Source: Pantoea sp. AS-PWVM4
GTDB lineage: Bacteria; Pseudomonadota; Gammaproteobacteria; Enterobacterales; Enterobacteriaceae
Reading direction: 5' to 3'
NCBI RefSeq assembly: GCF_000468095.1
Contig: NZ_ASZC01000021.1
Location: forward strand, 1-64,000
DNA: 64,000 bases
This document shows, in pieces, positions 49,388-58,038 of the stretch. A program made the translations under genes and the position numbers. The notes below the pieces were generated by a model, which saw only the letters and a program-made list of their open reading frames with translations, was not told where the DNA came from and did not search any database. Positions within the stretch are counted from its first letter, which is position 1. Each line of letters starts with the position of its first letter.

Positions 49388-51522
49388 CCCAGTTGTCCCG
49401 TATCCAGATGTTTCACGCGGCGCTGCACCTCTTCCTGTTTACCGGCGTTAAACGGACGTGCATCCGGGCTACCGAGATAGCCGCACACGCGCCGTGTCAC
49501 CGACACCCGCGCCGGATCATGATTGCCGCAGCAAGGGCAGGTAAAGCCTTTGCTGGTGCAACTGAATTCGCCGCTGAAGCCGCATTCGTAGCACTCATCA
49601 ATGGGCGTGTTGGTGCCGTAGTAGGGCACGCGGTCGTAGCTATAGTCCCAGACATCTTCCAGCGCCTTGAGGTTATGCTGGATATTGGGATATTCGCCGT
49701 AACAGATAAAACCGCCGTTGGCGATCGGTGGGTAAGGCGCTTCAAAGTCGATTTTGTCGTACGGATTAACCTTCTTCTCGACATCGAGATGGAAGCTGTT
49801 GGTGTAATAACCTTTGTCGGTGACGCCCGGCACCACGCCAAACTCGGCGGCATCAAGGCGGCAAAAGCGGTCACACAGGTTTTCGCTTGGCGTGCTGTAG
49901 AGGCTAAAGCCATAGCCGGTTTCCGCTTTCCATGCATCCACGGCTTGACGCAGATGGGCGACAATCGCCACCCCTTTGGCGCGCAGATAATCGGCATCAT
50001 ACGGATGCACTTCGTTACCGCTCAACGCATTGAGGGTTTCATGCAGGCCGATATAGCCAAGGGAGATGGAGGCACGGCCATTGCGGAAAATCGGCCCGAT
50101 ATCGTCATCGGCCTTCAGGCGTACGCCACAGGCACCTTCCATATACAGAATCGGCGCGACGCGGGCCTTGGTTTTTTCCAGCCGCGCGATACGGGTCATC
50201 AACGCACGTTTCGCCAGTGCCAGGCGTTCATCCAGCAGCGACCAGAAACGTGCCTCATCACCCTGGGCTTCCAGCGCAATGCGTGGCAGGTTGAGACTGA
50301 TCACGCCCAGGTTGTTGCGTCCTTCGTGGATCTGCTCACCATGCTCTTCATACACGCCGAGGAAGCTGCGACAACCCATTGGCGTCTTGAACGAACCCGT
50401 GACTTTCACCACCTGGTCATAATTGAGGATATCGGGATACATCCGCTTGCTGGCACACTCCAGCGCCAGTTGTTTGATGTCGTAATTGACGTCACCCGCA
50501 CGGCGGTTAACCCCTTCACGGATGGCAAATACCAGCTTCGGAAATACCGCGGTTTTGTGGTTTTTGCCCAGCCCGGCAATACGGTTGCGCAGGATCGATT
50601 GTTGGATCAAACGTGCCGCCCAGTCAGTGCCGAGGCCAAAACCAAAGGTGACAAAGGGGGTTTGGCCGTTGGCGGTATGCAGCGTATTGACCTCATACTC
50701 CAGCGACTGGAAGGCGTCGTAACACTCTTTTTCGGTACGCGCGCGGGCATACGCCTCGGCATCGGCAATCTGCCATTCAAGGGCGACAGCACGATGTTTT
50801 TCCAGGCTCAGGGTGACAAAGGGGGCCAGCACTTCATCGATACGGTTAATGGTGGTGCCGCCGTAAATGTGGCTGGCGACCTGGGCGATGATCTGCGCGG
50901 TGACGGCGGTGGCGGTGGCGATCGATTTGGGTGGCTCGATCTCAGCGTTACCCATTTTGAAGCCGTTGGTTAGCATGCCGTGCAGATCAATCAACATGCA
51001 GTTAAACATCGGGAAGAAGGGCGAATAATCGAGATCGTGGTAGTGGATCTCACCGCGTTCGTGCGCCAGCACCACGTCGCGTGGCAGGATCTGTTGTTGC
51101 GCATAATGTTTGGCGACGATCCCTGCCAGCAAATCACGCTGGGTGGGGATCACCTTGCTATCTTTGTTGGCGTTCTCGTTCAACAGCGCGGCGTTGGTTT
51201 GTTCAACCAGGCCACGAATAGCGTGATGTAGTTTCCCGCGCTGTTCACGCGCCAGGTCACGGTCGTGACGATATTCAATATAGGCGCGTGCCAGCTGCGG
51301 CCACGGACCGCTCATCAGCGTCTCTTCGACCGCGCATTGGATATCGCGGATATCCACCTCGTGGCGTGCAGCCAGTTGCTGTTCCACTTCTGCCGCAACC
51401 TGGGCGCACCAGGCCGCATCGTTCACCTGTACCGCACTGGCCGCAGCCTGTACGGCGCAGGCAATGCGCTGGGCATCGAACGGCACTTTGCAGCCGTCAC
51501 GCTTAATCACTACCGTTGCCAT
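49384..51522 (-). CDS. nrdD: NrdD, anaerobic (class III) ribonucleoside-triphosphate reductase
   Basis: 712 aa, same as E. coli. Reduces NTPs to dNTPs without oxygen, using a glycyl radical. An N-terminal ATP cone (about 1-95) is followed by the ten-stranded barrel. The Zn site cysteines lie in CYECGFSG and CPCCGNHDP, and the radical Gly681 is in RRVCGYLG. It is the first gene of nrdDG. Tandem NrdR boxes lie 13-60 bp upstream. It is needed for dNTP supply in anaerobic growth. Confidence 0.97.
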   Translation of the reverse strand: MATVVIKRDGCKVPFDAQRIACAVQAAASAVQVNDAAWCAQVAAEVEQQLAARHEVDIRDIQCAVEETLMSGPWPQLARAYIEYRHDRDLAREQRGKLHHAIRGLVEQTNAALLNENANKDSKVIPTQRDLLAGIVAKHYAQQQILPRDVVLAHERGEIHYHDLDYSPFFPMFNCMLIDLHGMLTNGFKMGNAEIEPPKSIATATAVTAQIIAQVASHIYGGTTINRIDEVLAPFVTLSLEKHRAVALEWQIADAEAYARARTEKECYDAFQSLEYEVNTLHTANGQTPFVTFGFGLGTDWAARLIQQSILRNRIAGLGKNHKTAVFPKLVFAIREGVNRRAGDVNYDIKQLALECASKRMYPDILNYDQVVKVTGSFKTPMGCRSFLGVYEEHGEQIHEGRNNLGVISLNLPRIALEAQGDEARFWSLLDERLALAKRALMTRIARLEKTKARVAPILYMEGACGVRLKADDDIGPIFRNGRASISLGYIGLHETLNALSGNEVHPYDADYLRAKGVAIVAHLRQAVDAWKAETGYGFSLYSTPSENLCDRFCRLDAAEFGVVPGVTDKGYYTNSFHLDVEKKVNPYDKIDFEAPYPPIANGGFICYGEYPNIQHNLKALEDVWDYSYDRVPYYGTNTPIDECYECGFSGEFSCTSKGFTCPCCGNHDPARVSVTRRVCGYLGSPDARPFNAGKQEEVQRRVKHLDTGQLG

Positions 51523-51534
51523 TTACTCTCCGTG

Positions 51535-51582
51535 AAACTACATGTTGTGATTTTTACGAAGTGTAATCGCTATATATGGTGT
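51535..51582 (-). promoter_or_regulatory. Tandem NrdR boxes upstream of nrdD
   Basis: Two 16-mers resemble the NrdR consensus ACACTATATATAGTGT: TCGCTATATATGGTGT at 51567-51582 (13 of 16) and AAACTACATGTTGTGA at 51535-51550 (11 of 16). Their starts are 32 bp apart, the spacing known for paired NrdR boxes (about three helical turns). They predict dATP/ATP-responsive repression of nrdDG. Confidence 0.8.
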
Positions 51583-51608
51583 TTGCCTGAGAATTAATTG
51601 CAGGGTTT

Positions 51609-51622
51609 TTGATATGGCGCAA
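51609..51622 (-). promoter_or_regulatory. Possible FNR site upstream of nrdD
   Basis: TTGATATGGCGCAA has one perfect TTGAT half and a partial second half (CGCAA). It lies about 90 bp upstream of nrdD. Activation of nrdDG by FNR under anoxia is known in E. coli; this site is tentative. Confidence 0.4.
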
Positions 51623-51791
51623 AGAAGCAATAAGGAAGTTTGAAAGGCGCGCAATCAGCAACGCTGACTAAACTGAAAAAGTTTTAACCCGCCCATAGTT
51701 CCGCTTTCTGCAACTTGATGTGCGACGCGAAACAGGTTTAATGAGCCTTTTGCCCGCTTTGGTCCGACAATCGTTAACAAGGATGCCCTTC

Positions 51792-54176
51792 ATGCCTCTG
51801 CAACGCACGCTGCTTGCCTGTTGTTTATCCGTGAGTTTTTCCGCTTTCGCCACCCCGGCGGGTGATCTGCCGCTGATGCCCTGGCCGCAACAGGTTGAGC
51901 TGCCTCGGAGCGGCGGTGCCTATCAACTAACGCCACAGCTGACGCTACACATATCGGGGGACCATCTGGAGGGGGCGGAGACGCGCTGGCTCAGACGTAT
52001 TGCGCGACAAACTGGCTGGCCGTTGTTGCCAACGGACGCATCGGATGAAAAGGCGACTATCCGGGTGCAAATCAAAGAGGCGGTTGACCCATTACCGCAA
52101 CCGGACAGCGATGAAAGCTATCAGCTGGAGGTGAACAGCGATGGTGTCTTGCTCGAGGCGCAGACACGCTTCGGTGCCATGCGTGGTATGGAGACTCTGC
52201 TGCAACTGATTGAGAATAGCGAAAGCGGCACGGTCATCCCGTATGTCACCATCAATGACCAACCGCGCTTTGCCTGGCGCGGTTTGCTGATCGACTCCGC
52301 ACGTCATTTTATGCCGGTGGAGACCATCAAACGTCAGATTGATGGCATCGCGGCAGCCCGTATGAATGTTTTTCACTGGCACCTGACCGACGATCAGGGC
52401 TGGCGTTTTGCCTCCAGTCATTATCCGCAGTTGCAGGATAAAGCCAGTGATGGTCGCTACTACACCCAGCAGCAGATGCGCGATGTGGTGCAATATGCCA
52501 CGCAGCGTGGCATCCGCGTTGTCCCGGAAATTGATCTACCCGGCCATGCTTCGGCCATCGCCGTGGCGATGCCAGAGCTGATCAGCGCACCGGGACCGTA
52601 CTCAATGGAGCGAGGCTGGGGGGTATTTAAGCCGCTGCTCGATCCGAGCAATGAACAGGTTTTTGCCTTTATCGATACGCTGGTGGGGGAAGTGGCAGCG
52701 ATCTTCCCGGATCCGTACCTGCATATTGGCGGTGATGAGGTTGATCCTGCGCAGTGGAATGACTCGCCTAAAATTCAACAGTTTATGCGCGATCACGGGT
52801 TAAAGGATGCCCATGCGTTGCAGGCCTGGTTTAATCAGCGGGTGGAAAAGATTCTTGAAGCGCATCAACGTCGCATGGTGGGCTGGGACGAAATCTATCA
52901 TCCCGATCTGCCGCGCAGCATTCTGATCCAGTCGTGGCAGGGGCAGGATGCCTTAGGTGAGGTGGTGAAAAACGACTATCGCGGCATCCTTTCAACCGGC
53001 TTCTACCTTGATCAACCACAACCTGCGGCTTACCACTATCGTAATGAGCCTTTCCCGCAGGGGCTGAACCGCGAGGATCAGGTGCAGGCGGATGAGCAGG
53101 CACAGAGTTGGGCATTCACCCTGCCACGTCTGAAAGGCAGCGCGGTGCAGGGCAGTTTCACCCTGATTGAGGGAAAAGAGGGGTGGCGCGGTTTTATTGA
53201 CTTTAACGGCAAAGCGCGGCGCCTGGTGCAGCAGGTTGACTGGTTGTCATCCAGCCAGGTCACGTTCCGGGTGGATACCTGGATGGGGGAAGTGCAGCCG
53301 GTGGTGACGTTGACGGACAATAAACTGACCGGATATATGCTGGTGGGCAATGTCCGTTATCCCACCGAGGGGGGCCGTCTGGCACAAGTACCCAGTGGGA
53401 TTGCCCCTTCGTTGCCCAGCCCGCAGCAGTTAAGCGAAAACCTGAAAGGGGGTGAAGCGGCGCTGTGGGCGGAAAACGTCAATAGCCAGATTATTGACAC
53501 CAAACTGTGGCCACGAACCTTTGTGGTGGCGGAACGCCTGTGGTCTGCTGCCGATGTGAATGACAGCGATAATATGTATCAGCGGTTGAGCGCCATCGAT
53601 CGCTGGGGTGCCATATCCGTTGGTCTGCAACAACATCAGCAGGCGGAGGTACAGATGATGCGACTGGCGAACAGCACCGATATTACCCCACTGCGCGTGC
53701 TGAGTGAGGTGCTGGAACCGGCACAATATTACACGCGGCAGCATCTGAAATTCCAGGCAGGCCACTATAACTATTTCGAGCCGCTTAACCGTCTGGCCGA
53801 TATTCTGCCCGCCGAGAGCGAAGCGGTGCGTTTGCTGGACAAGCCGGTGGATGCCTTGATCGCTAATCGGGGCAACCGGCAGGCCGCTAATGTGATTCGC
53901 CAGCAATTGCAACGCTGGCTAAGTAACAGCGACCGGGTGCTGCCGCTGACGCTGCATAACTATCAACTGCATGCACTGCAACCGCAGGCACAGCAGGTGG
54001 CAATTCTCTGCCGCATGGGGCTGGATTTGGTCGCGACGCTGGAGCGTAATCAGGCGTATGGCGCGGGAGAAGTGGCGCAGATGCAAGAGAAACTGGATGA
54101 CGCTGCCGAGGTGCAGGATGAGACGGTGCTGGCGTTAGTACGACCGCTGGAGAAACTGCTGCGTTCTGTCAAATAA
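51792..54176 (+). CDS. Secreted beta-N-acetylhexosaminidase (GH20)
   Basis: 794 aa. Signal peptide MPLQRTLLACCLSVSFSAFA cleaved near residue 20, so the enzyme is periplasmic or exported. A GH20 N-terminal domain is followed by the catalytic barrel: FHWHLTDDQGWR near 195-206 and LHIGGDEVDP with the catalytic Asp-Glu pair near 315. The active-site LWAENV near 560 is also standard. It would release terminal GlcNAc from chitin oligomers or glycans. The ATG at 51792 follows AAGGATGCCCTTC; an upstream in-frame ATG at 51720 is weaker. It is divergent from nrdD. E. coli has treCBR and mgtA in this place. Confidence 0.9.
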   Translation: MPLQRTLLACCLSVSFSAFATPAGDLPLMPWPQQVELPRSGGAYQLTPQLTLHISGDHLEGAETRWLRRIARQTGWPLLPTDASDEKATIRVQIKEAVDPLPQPDSDESYQLEVNSDGVLLEAQTRFGAMRGMETLLQLIENSESGTVIPYVTINDQPRFAWRGLLIDSARHFMPVETIKRQIDGIAAARMNVFHWHLTDDQGWRFASSHYPQLQDKASDGRYYTQQQMRDVVQYATQRGIRVVPEIDLPGHASAIAVAMPELISAPGPYSMERGWGVFKPLLDPSNEQVFAFIDTLVGEVAAIFPDPYLHIGGDEVDPAQWNDSPKIQQFMRDHGLKDAHALQAWFNQRVEKILEAHQRRMVGWDEIYHPDLPRSILIQSWQGQDALGEVVKNDYRGILSTGFYLDQPQPAAYHYRNEPFPQGLNREDQVQADEQAQSWAFTLPRLKGSAVQGSFTLIEGKEGWRGFIDFNGKARRLVQQVDWLSSSQVTFRVDTWMGEVQPVVTLTDNKLTGYMLVGNVRYPTEGGRLAQVPSGIAPSLPSPQQLSENLKGGEAALWAENVNSQIIDTKLWPRTFVVAERLWSAADVNDSDNMYQRLSAIDRWGAISVGLQQHQQAEVQMMRLANSTDITPLRVLSEVLEPAQYYTRQHLKFQAGHYNYFEPLNRLADILPAESEAVRLLDKPVDALIANRGNRQAANVIRQQLQRWLSNSDRVLPLTLHNYQLHALQPQAQQVAILCRMGLDLVATLERNQAYGAGEVAQMQEKLDDAAEVQDETVLALVRPLEKLLRSVK

Positions 54177-54184
54177 CCCAGGAT

Positions 54185-54256
54185 GTAGCGGCGCGATTTA
54201 TCGCGCGATTTCGTGCGCTATGCGGGAAAAATCCGCGCGATAAATCGCGCCGCTAC
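54185..54256. repeat. REP-like palindromic pair, hexosaminidase-ridA spacer
   Basis: GTAGCGGCGCGATTTATCGC at 54185 and the inverted GCGATAAATCGCGCCGCTAC ending at 54256 flank a short centre with TTTCGTGCGC. The two halves are perfect mirror copies over 22 bp, so the RNA can form a long hairpin between the two converging genes. Confidence 0.92.
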
Positions 54257-54264
54257 GGGGGGCA

Positions 54265-54651
54265 TCAACGACGAATCGCGATGGCTTCGATTTCGATTTT
54301 CACATCTTTCGGCAGACGCGCCACTTCCACGCAGGAGCGAGCCGGGAAGCTGGCGTTATGCTCGGTGAAAAACGCTTCATAGGTTGCGTTCACGGTGGCG
54401 AAGTCATTCAGGTCTTTGACAAACACCGTGGTTTTCACAATGTCGCCCACTTTCAGACCGGCAGCTTCAACAATCGCCTTCACGTTTTCCAGCGACTGAC
54501 GCGCCTGAGCAGACACATCGTCAGCCACTGCGCCGGTTTGCGGATCAACCGGGATCTGGCCGGAGGTAATGATCATGCTACCGAGATCCACGCCCTGTAC
54601 GTACGGACCAATCGCTGCCGGTGCTTTTTCGGTACTGATTTCGCGAGACAT
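54265..54651 (-). CDS. ridA: RidA, 2-iminobutanoate/2-iminopropanoate deaminase
   Basis: 128 aa, same as E. coli. Trimeric YjgF/YER057c/UK114-family enzyme that hydrolyses reactive enamine/imine intermediates made by PLP enzymes such as threonine dehydratase. The conserved patch with the active-site Arg lies in FPARSCVEVARLPKDVKIEI, and TEKAPAAIGPYVQ is near the N-terminus. GGAGAAACA precedes the ATG. It follows pyrBI on the same strand, as in E. coli. Confidence 0.97.
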   Translation of the reverse strand: MSREISTEKAPAAIGPYVQGVDLGSMIITSGQIPVDPQTGAVADDVSAQARQSLENVKAIVEAAGLKVGDIVKTTVFVKDLNDFATVNATYEAFFTEHNASFPARSCVEVARLPKDVKIEIEAIAIRR

Positions 54652-54731
54652 TGTTTCTCCTTAAGAAAATGCGCCGCCAGTGCTCCCGACGGCATGAAAA
54701 GATCGCCCCATTATAGGGGCGATGCCGACGA

Positions 54732-55196
54732 TTACCAGTGACCGAGCACTACATGGTGCGCGAACTCTTTCTCGCAATATTTGCACTTCAGGTGCACTTC
54801 ATCGTCGCGTTTTTTCACGGCAAAACTGGAGAACACTGGCTCACTGCGGCTGATACAGTTGCCGTTCGGGCAGGTCAGCACCCGTTCGATGCGATCCGGC
54901 AGTGTCGGGGCGATCTTTGCCACCACTTCATATTCGTCGATACGGTTGACCGTGGCATGAGGGGCATACACCGCCAGTTGGTTGATCTGATCATCGGTGA
55001 GAAAGGTGTTCTCGATCTTGATCAGATCTTTACGCCCCATTTCGCCAGAAGGCAGATTCAGACCAATGGTGATGCGCTGATCGGTTTCGGTCAGGCGAAA
55101 CAGCGACAGTAATTTAAAGCCAACCTGCGCCGGGATATGGTCAATCACCGTGCCGCGTTTGATGGCTTCAACCTGCAATTTGTTATCGTGTGTCAT
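54732..55196 (-). CDS. pyrI: PyrI, aspartate carbamoyltransferase regulatory chain
   Basis: 154 aa (E. coli 153). Regulatory subunit that binds CTP/UTP (inhibitors) and ATP (activator) and joins catalytic trimers. The four zinc cysteines are visible in CPNGNC and CKYC. The N-terminal effector domain includes [20 protein letters not shown]. It follows pyrB after 13 bp in the pyrBI operon. Confidence 0.97.
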   Translation of the reverse strand: MTHDNKLQVEAIKRGTVIDHIPAQVGFKLLSLFRLTETDQRITIGLNLPSGEMGRKDLIKIENTFLTDDQINQLAVYAPHATVNRIDEYEVVAKIAPTLPDRIERVLTCPNGNCISRSEPVFSSFAVKKRDDEVHLKCKYCEKEFAHHVVLGHW

Positions 55197-55209
55197 GCTG
55201 TTTTCCTCC

Positions 55210-56145
55210 TTACAGGGCCAGATCGCGATTCAGTACCAGAGCCAGCAACGCCTGGCGGGCAAAGATGCCATTCCCGGCCTGCTGGAAATACCAGGCGTGC
55301 GGTGTGCTGTCGACATCCGTGGTGATCTCATCGATTCGTGGCAGCGGGTGCAGCACCTTCATATTGTCGCGTGCGCCCAACAGGTCGCTGGCGCGCAGAA
55401 TAAACTGCGCTTTGACGTTGGCGTATTCTGACGGGTCGAGACGCTCTTTCTGCACGCGCGTCATGTACAGGATATCCAGTTCCGGCATCACCTCTTCGAT
55501 GCTGTCATGGCGCGACCAGCGAATGTTTTGCTCATCCAGCATATCGGTGATGTAAGACGGCATCGCCAGTGCATCAGGGGCGATAAAGAAGAACCGGTTG
55601 CCATCGAACTTCGCCAGCGCCTGAGTCAGGGAGTGCACGGTACGGCCATATTTCAGGTCACCCACCATCGCCACATTCAGGTTATCCAGACGGCTCTGGG
55701 TTTCACGAATGGTGAACAAATCGAGCAGGGTTTGCGTCGGATGTTGGTTAGCCCCGTCTCCGGCGTTGAGAATCGGCACGCCGCCGGAAAACTCGGTAGC
55801 GAGACGGGCCGCGCCTTCCTGCGGATGGCGCATCACAATGGCATCGACATAGGTACCAATCACCGAAATGGTATCGGCGAGGGTTTCCCCTTTCTTACCG
55901 AGCGAGGTGTTGCTGCCGTCGGCAAAACCGACGACCGAGGCACCAAGGCGATGCATGGCGGTTTCAAACGACAGACGGGTACGCGTTGAGGCTTCAAAGA
56001 AGCAGCTGGCGATGACGTTGTGTTTCAGCAATTCCGGCTGCGGGTGTGCCTTGAGCTGCGCGGCGGTATGCAGTACCAGCTCCAGCTCAGCGCGGCTGAG
56101 ATCGTTAATTGAAATAATGTGCTTACGATATAGCGGGTTGGCCAT
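55210..56145 (-). CDS. pyrB: PyrB, aspartate carbamoyltransferase catalytic chain
   Basis: 311 aa, same as E. coli. Catalyses the first committed pyrimidine step, joining carbamoyl phosphate to aspartate. Carbamoyl phosphate loop [13 protein letters not shown] near residue 50 and the HPLPR motif in [11 protein letters not shown] near 265 are present. The gene is first in pyrBI, downstream of an attenuator leader. The ATG is preceded by GAGGAGAGAGCT. Confidence 0.97.
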   Translation of the reverse strand: MANPLYRKHIISINDLSRAELELVLHTAAQLKAHPQPELLKHNVIASCFFEASTRTRLSFETAMHRLGASVVGFADGSNTSLGKKGETLADTISVIGTYVDAIVMRHPQEGAARLATEFSGGVPILNAGDGANQHPTQTLLDLFTIRETQSRLDNLNVAMVGDLKYGRTVHSLTQALAKFDGNRFFFIAPDALAMPSYITDMLDEQNIRWSRHDSIEEVMPELDILYMTRVQKERLDPSEYANVKAQFILRASDLLGARDNMKVLHPLPRIDEITTDVDSTPHAWYFQQAGNGIFARQALLALVLNRDLAL

Positions 56146-56177
56146 AGCTCTCTCCTCTGCGCTGCCGGATAACGGAC

Positions 56178-56204
56178 AAAAAAAAGCCCCTGCTTAAGGG
56201 GCTT
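56178..56204 (-). terminator. pyrBI attenuator terminator
   Basis: On the minus strand AAGCCCCT pairs with AGGGGCTT around a 5-nt loop and is followed by eight T residues, 33 bp before the pyrB ATG. It is the attenuator of the UTP-sensitive pyrBI leader. Confidence 0.93.
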
Positions 56205-56295
56205 GATTTGCGATCGATTGATGACGGAAAGAAACAGGTGCGCCGCCAGCTTTCTGGCGTAATTGAGCGTCAAATTGTGCGCTGCGCTGTTGCAT
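56194..56295 (-). CDS. pyrL: pyrBI leader peptide (PyrL-like)
   Basis: A 33-codon ORF with an excellent ribosome site (GGGAGGAAGC then ATG at 56295) lies between the promoter and the attenuator. Its peptide (MQQRSAQFDAQLRQKAGGAP and on) does not resemble the 44-aa E. coli PyrL, and its TAA falls in the attenuator loop rather than beyond the terminator. A pyrimidine-rich stretch (CCTGTTTCTTTCC) just before the stem could be the UTP-sensitive pause. Coupled transcription-translation attenuation is known for pyrBI; applying it here is inference from layout. Confidence 0.72.
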   Translation of the reverse strand: MQQRSAQFDAQLRQKAGGAPVSFRHQSIANQAP

Positions 56296-56320
56296 GCTTC
56301 CTCCCGGCAAATTGTGGCGC

Positions 56321-56348
56321 ATTATACGCATTCACTGCTTTGCATCAA
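56321..56348 (-). promoter_or_regulatory. pyrBI promoter
   Basis: On the minus strand -35 TTGATG and -10 TATAAT are separated by 16 bp, and the -10 lies 25 bp upstream of the leader-peptide ATG. The -10 is a perfect consensus. It lies in the spacer after the argI stop at 56390. Confidence 0.85.
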
Positions 56349-56389
56349 GCAAAAATCGCACGCGAGGTAATCGTTTGCTGCCGCCTGAG

Positions 56390-57397
56390 TCAGGGCTGGC
56401 CGAGCGTTGCCACCATCACGGCTTTAATGGTGTGCATGCGGTTTTCTGCCTGGTCAAACACAATGCTGTGTGCCGATTCAAACACCTCGTTGCTGACTTC
56501 CATACCGTCGTTCAGGCCATACTGCTCAGCCATCTGACGTCCCAGCGTGGTTTGGTCATCATGGAACGCTGGCAGGCAGTGCAGGAACTTCACCTGCGGA
56601 TTGCCGGTCAACGCCAGCATCGCGCTGTTTACCTGATACGGGCGCAACAGCGCGATACGATCAGACCACACGGATTTGTCTTCTCCCATCGAGACCCACA
56701 CGTCAGTGTAGATGAAATCGGCACCCTGCACGCCGGTGGCGATATCTTCGGTCAGCGTGATTTTGCCACCGGTTTTTTGCGCTGCGATGCGGCATTGTTC
56801 CACCAGTTGTTCTTCCGGCCAGCAGCCTTTCGGTGCCACCAGACGCAGGTCCAGCCCGACCATCGCAGCTGCTTCCAGCATGCTGTTGCCCATGTTATTG
56901 CGCGCATCGCCAACATACACCAGCGTCATCTGGTTCAGCGATTTTTGTGGCAGATGTTCCTGCATCGTCAGCAGATCCGCCAGCAACTGAGTTGGATGGA
57001 ATTCGGTGGTCAGACCGTTCCAGACCGGCACCCCGGCATGTTCCGCCAGGGTTTCCACCAACGCCTGACCATAACCACGATATTGAATACCGTCATACAT
57101 ACGTCCGAGCACGCGCGCAGTGTCTTTCATCGACTCTTTATGGCCGATCTGGCTGCCGCTTGGGCCGAGGTAAGTCACGTTAGCACCCTGATCGTAAGCG
57201 GCAACTTCGAAAGAGCAACGGGTACGAGTCGAGTCTTTTTCGAAGATGAGCGCGATGTTTTTGCCTTTCAGGTACTGTGTTTCGCTGGCGTTTTTCTTTG
57301 CGTGTTTTAATTCACCGGCCAGTCTTAACAGGTAATCAATTTCTGCTGGGGTGAAGTCCAGCAATCTCAGGAAATGACGTTGGTTCAGCTGACTCAT
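56390..57397 (-). CDS. argI: ArgI, ornithine carbamoyltransferase
   Basis: 335 aa (E. coli ArgI 334). Joins carbamoyl phosphate and ornithine to citrulline in arginine synthesis. Carbamoyl phosphate motif STRTRCSFE near 57 and the ornithine-side HCLPAFHD near 275 are present, with [13 protein letters not shown] between them. It sits between pyrBI and rraB as argI does in E. coli. An ARG box just upstream indicates ArgR repression. Confidence 0.96.
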   Translation of the reverse strand: MSQLNQRHFLRLLDFTPAEIDYLLRLAGELKHAKKNASETQYLKGKNIALIFEKDSTRTRCSFEVAAYDQGANVTYLGPSGSQIGHKESMKDTARVLGRMYDGIQYRGYGQALVETLAEHAGVPVWNGLTTEFHPTQLLADLLTMQEHLPQKSLNQMTLVYVGDARNNMGNSMLEAAAMVGLDLRLVAPKGCWPEEQLVEQCRIAAQKTGGKITLTEDIATGVQGADFIYTDVWVSMGEDKSVWSDRIALLRPYQVNSAMLALTGNPQVKFLHCLPAFHDDQTTLGRQMAEQYGLNDGMEVSNEVFESAHSIVFDQAENRMHTIKAVMVATLGQP

Positions 57398-57421
57398 ACA
57401 GCGCTCCGTGTGGGGATCATA

Positions 57422-57464
57422 AATGAATTAAAATTCAATCTAACCGTATGAATATGCATTTTCA
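57422..57464 (-). promoter_or_regulatory. ArgR operator (ARG boxes) upstream of argI
   Basis: TGAATTAAAATTCA at 57424-57437 is a perfect core of the ARG-box consensus TGAATWWWWATTCA. A second, weaker palindrome, TGAATATGCATTTT, begins at 57449. ArgR usually binds paired boxes overlapping the promoter; the first box starts 25 bp from the argI ATG. Confidence 0.85.
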
Positions 57465-57561
57465 ACCCCAGCGTTAAGAAACTTTCTGTTTTGAGTAGTG
57501 GCGCGCGAGGCAGTGTGGGAAAATAATTGCATTCATTGCCGAACATTTTGAGGATATCCCC

Positions 57562-57981
57562 ATGGCATACGAAGCATTGCTGGAAGAACAACGCGAAGAG
57601 ACGCGGTTGATCATTGATGAATTACTGGAAGATGGCAGCGATCCTGATGCCCTCTACACCATCGAGCACCATCTTTCCTGCAACAATTTTGACTCGCTGG
57701 AAAAAGCGGCGGTAGATGCCTTTAAGCTGGGTTACGAGGTAACTGAACCGGAAGAGCTGGAGCTGGAAGATGGCAGCACGGTGATGTGTGTCGACATCCT
57801 GAGCGAAGCCGCGCTGAAACCCGAGCTGATTGATGCGCAGGTTGAGCAACTGGTGAATCTGGCGGGCAAATACAACGTAGATTACGACGGTTGGGGCACC
57901 TACTTCGAAGACCCGGACGCGGAAGACGAAGATGATGACGGCGACTTCATTGATGATGAAGACGACGGTGTACGTCACTAA
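57562..57981 (+). CDS. rraB: RraB, RNase E activity regulator B
   Basis: 139 aa (E. coli 138). Small protein that binds the C-terminal half of RNase E and lowers its activity on a subset of RNAs. The family region [20 protein letters not shown] is at the N-terminus, and a very acidic tail ([17 protein letters not shown]) ends the protein. GAGGATATCCCC precedes the ATG. It is divergent from argI and followed by a strong terminator. Confidence 0.96.
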   Translation: MAYEALLEEQREETRLIIDELLEDGSDPDALYTIEHHLSCNNFDSLEKAAVDAFKLGYEVTEPEELELEDGSTVMCVDILSEAALKPELIDAQVEQLVNLAGKYNVDYDGWGTYFEDPDAEDEDDDGDFIDDEDDGVRH

Positions 57982-57987
57982 AAATGA

Positions 57988-58018
57988 ACGGGCAGCCGCG
58001 TTGCTGCCCGTATTTTTT
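57988..58018 (+). terminator. rraB terminator
   Basis: ACGGGCAGC and GCTGCCCGT form a 9-bp stem with CGCGTT loop and a T run (ATTTTTTC), 6 bp after the rraB stop. Confidence 0.92.
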
Positions 58019-58038
58019 CCCCGCAGATAAAGACATTC

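Noticed and set aside
49393-50973. 526-codon open frame on the plus strand opposite nrdD
   Set aside because: It is fully antisense to NrdD, which has complete family motifs. The protein is Val/Ala/His-rich without domain features, as expected of a mirror frame in GC-rich codons.
56025-56273. 82-codon frame overlapping the pyrBI leader and the start of pyrB
   Set aside because: It begins at a TTG without a ribosome site, runs through the attenuator and overlaps PyrB. The ATG ORF at 56194-56295 with GGGAGGAAGC fits better as the leader.
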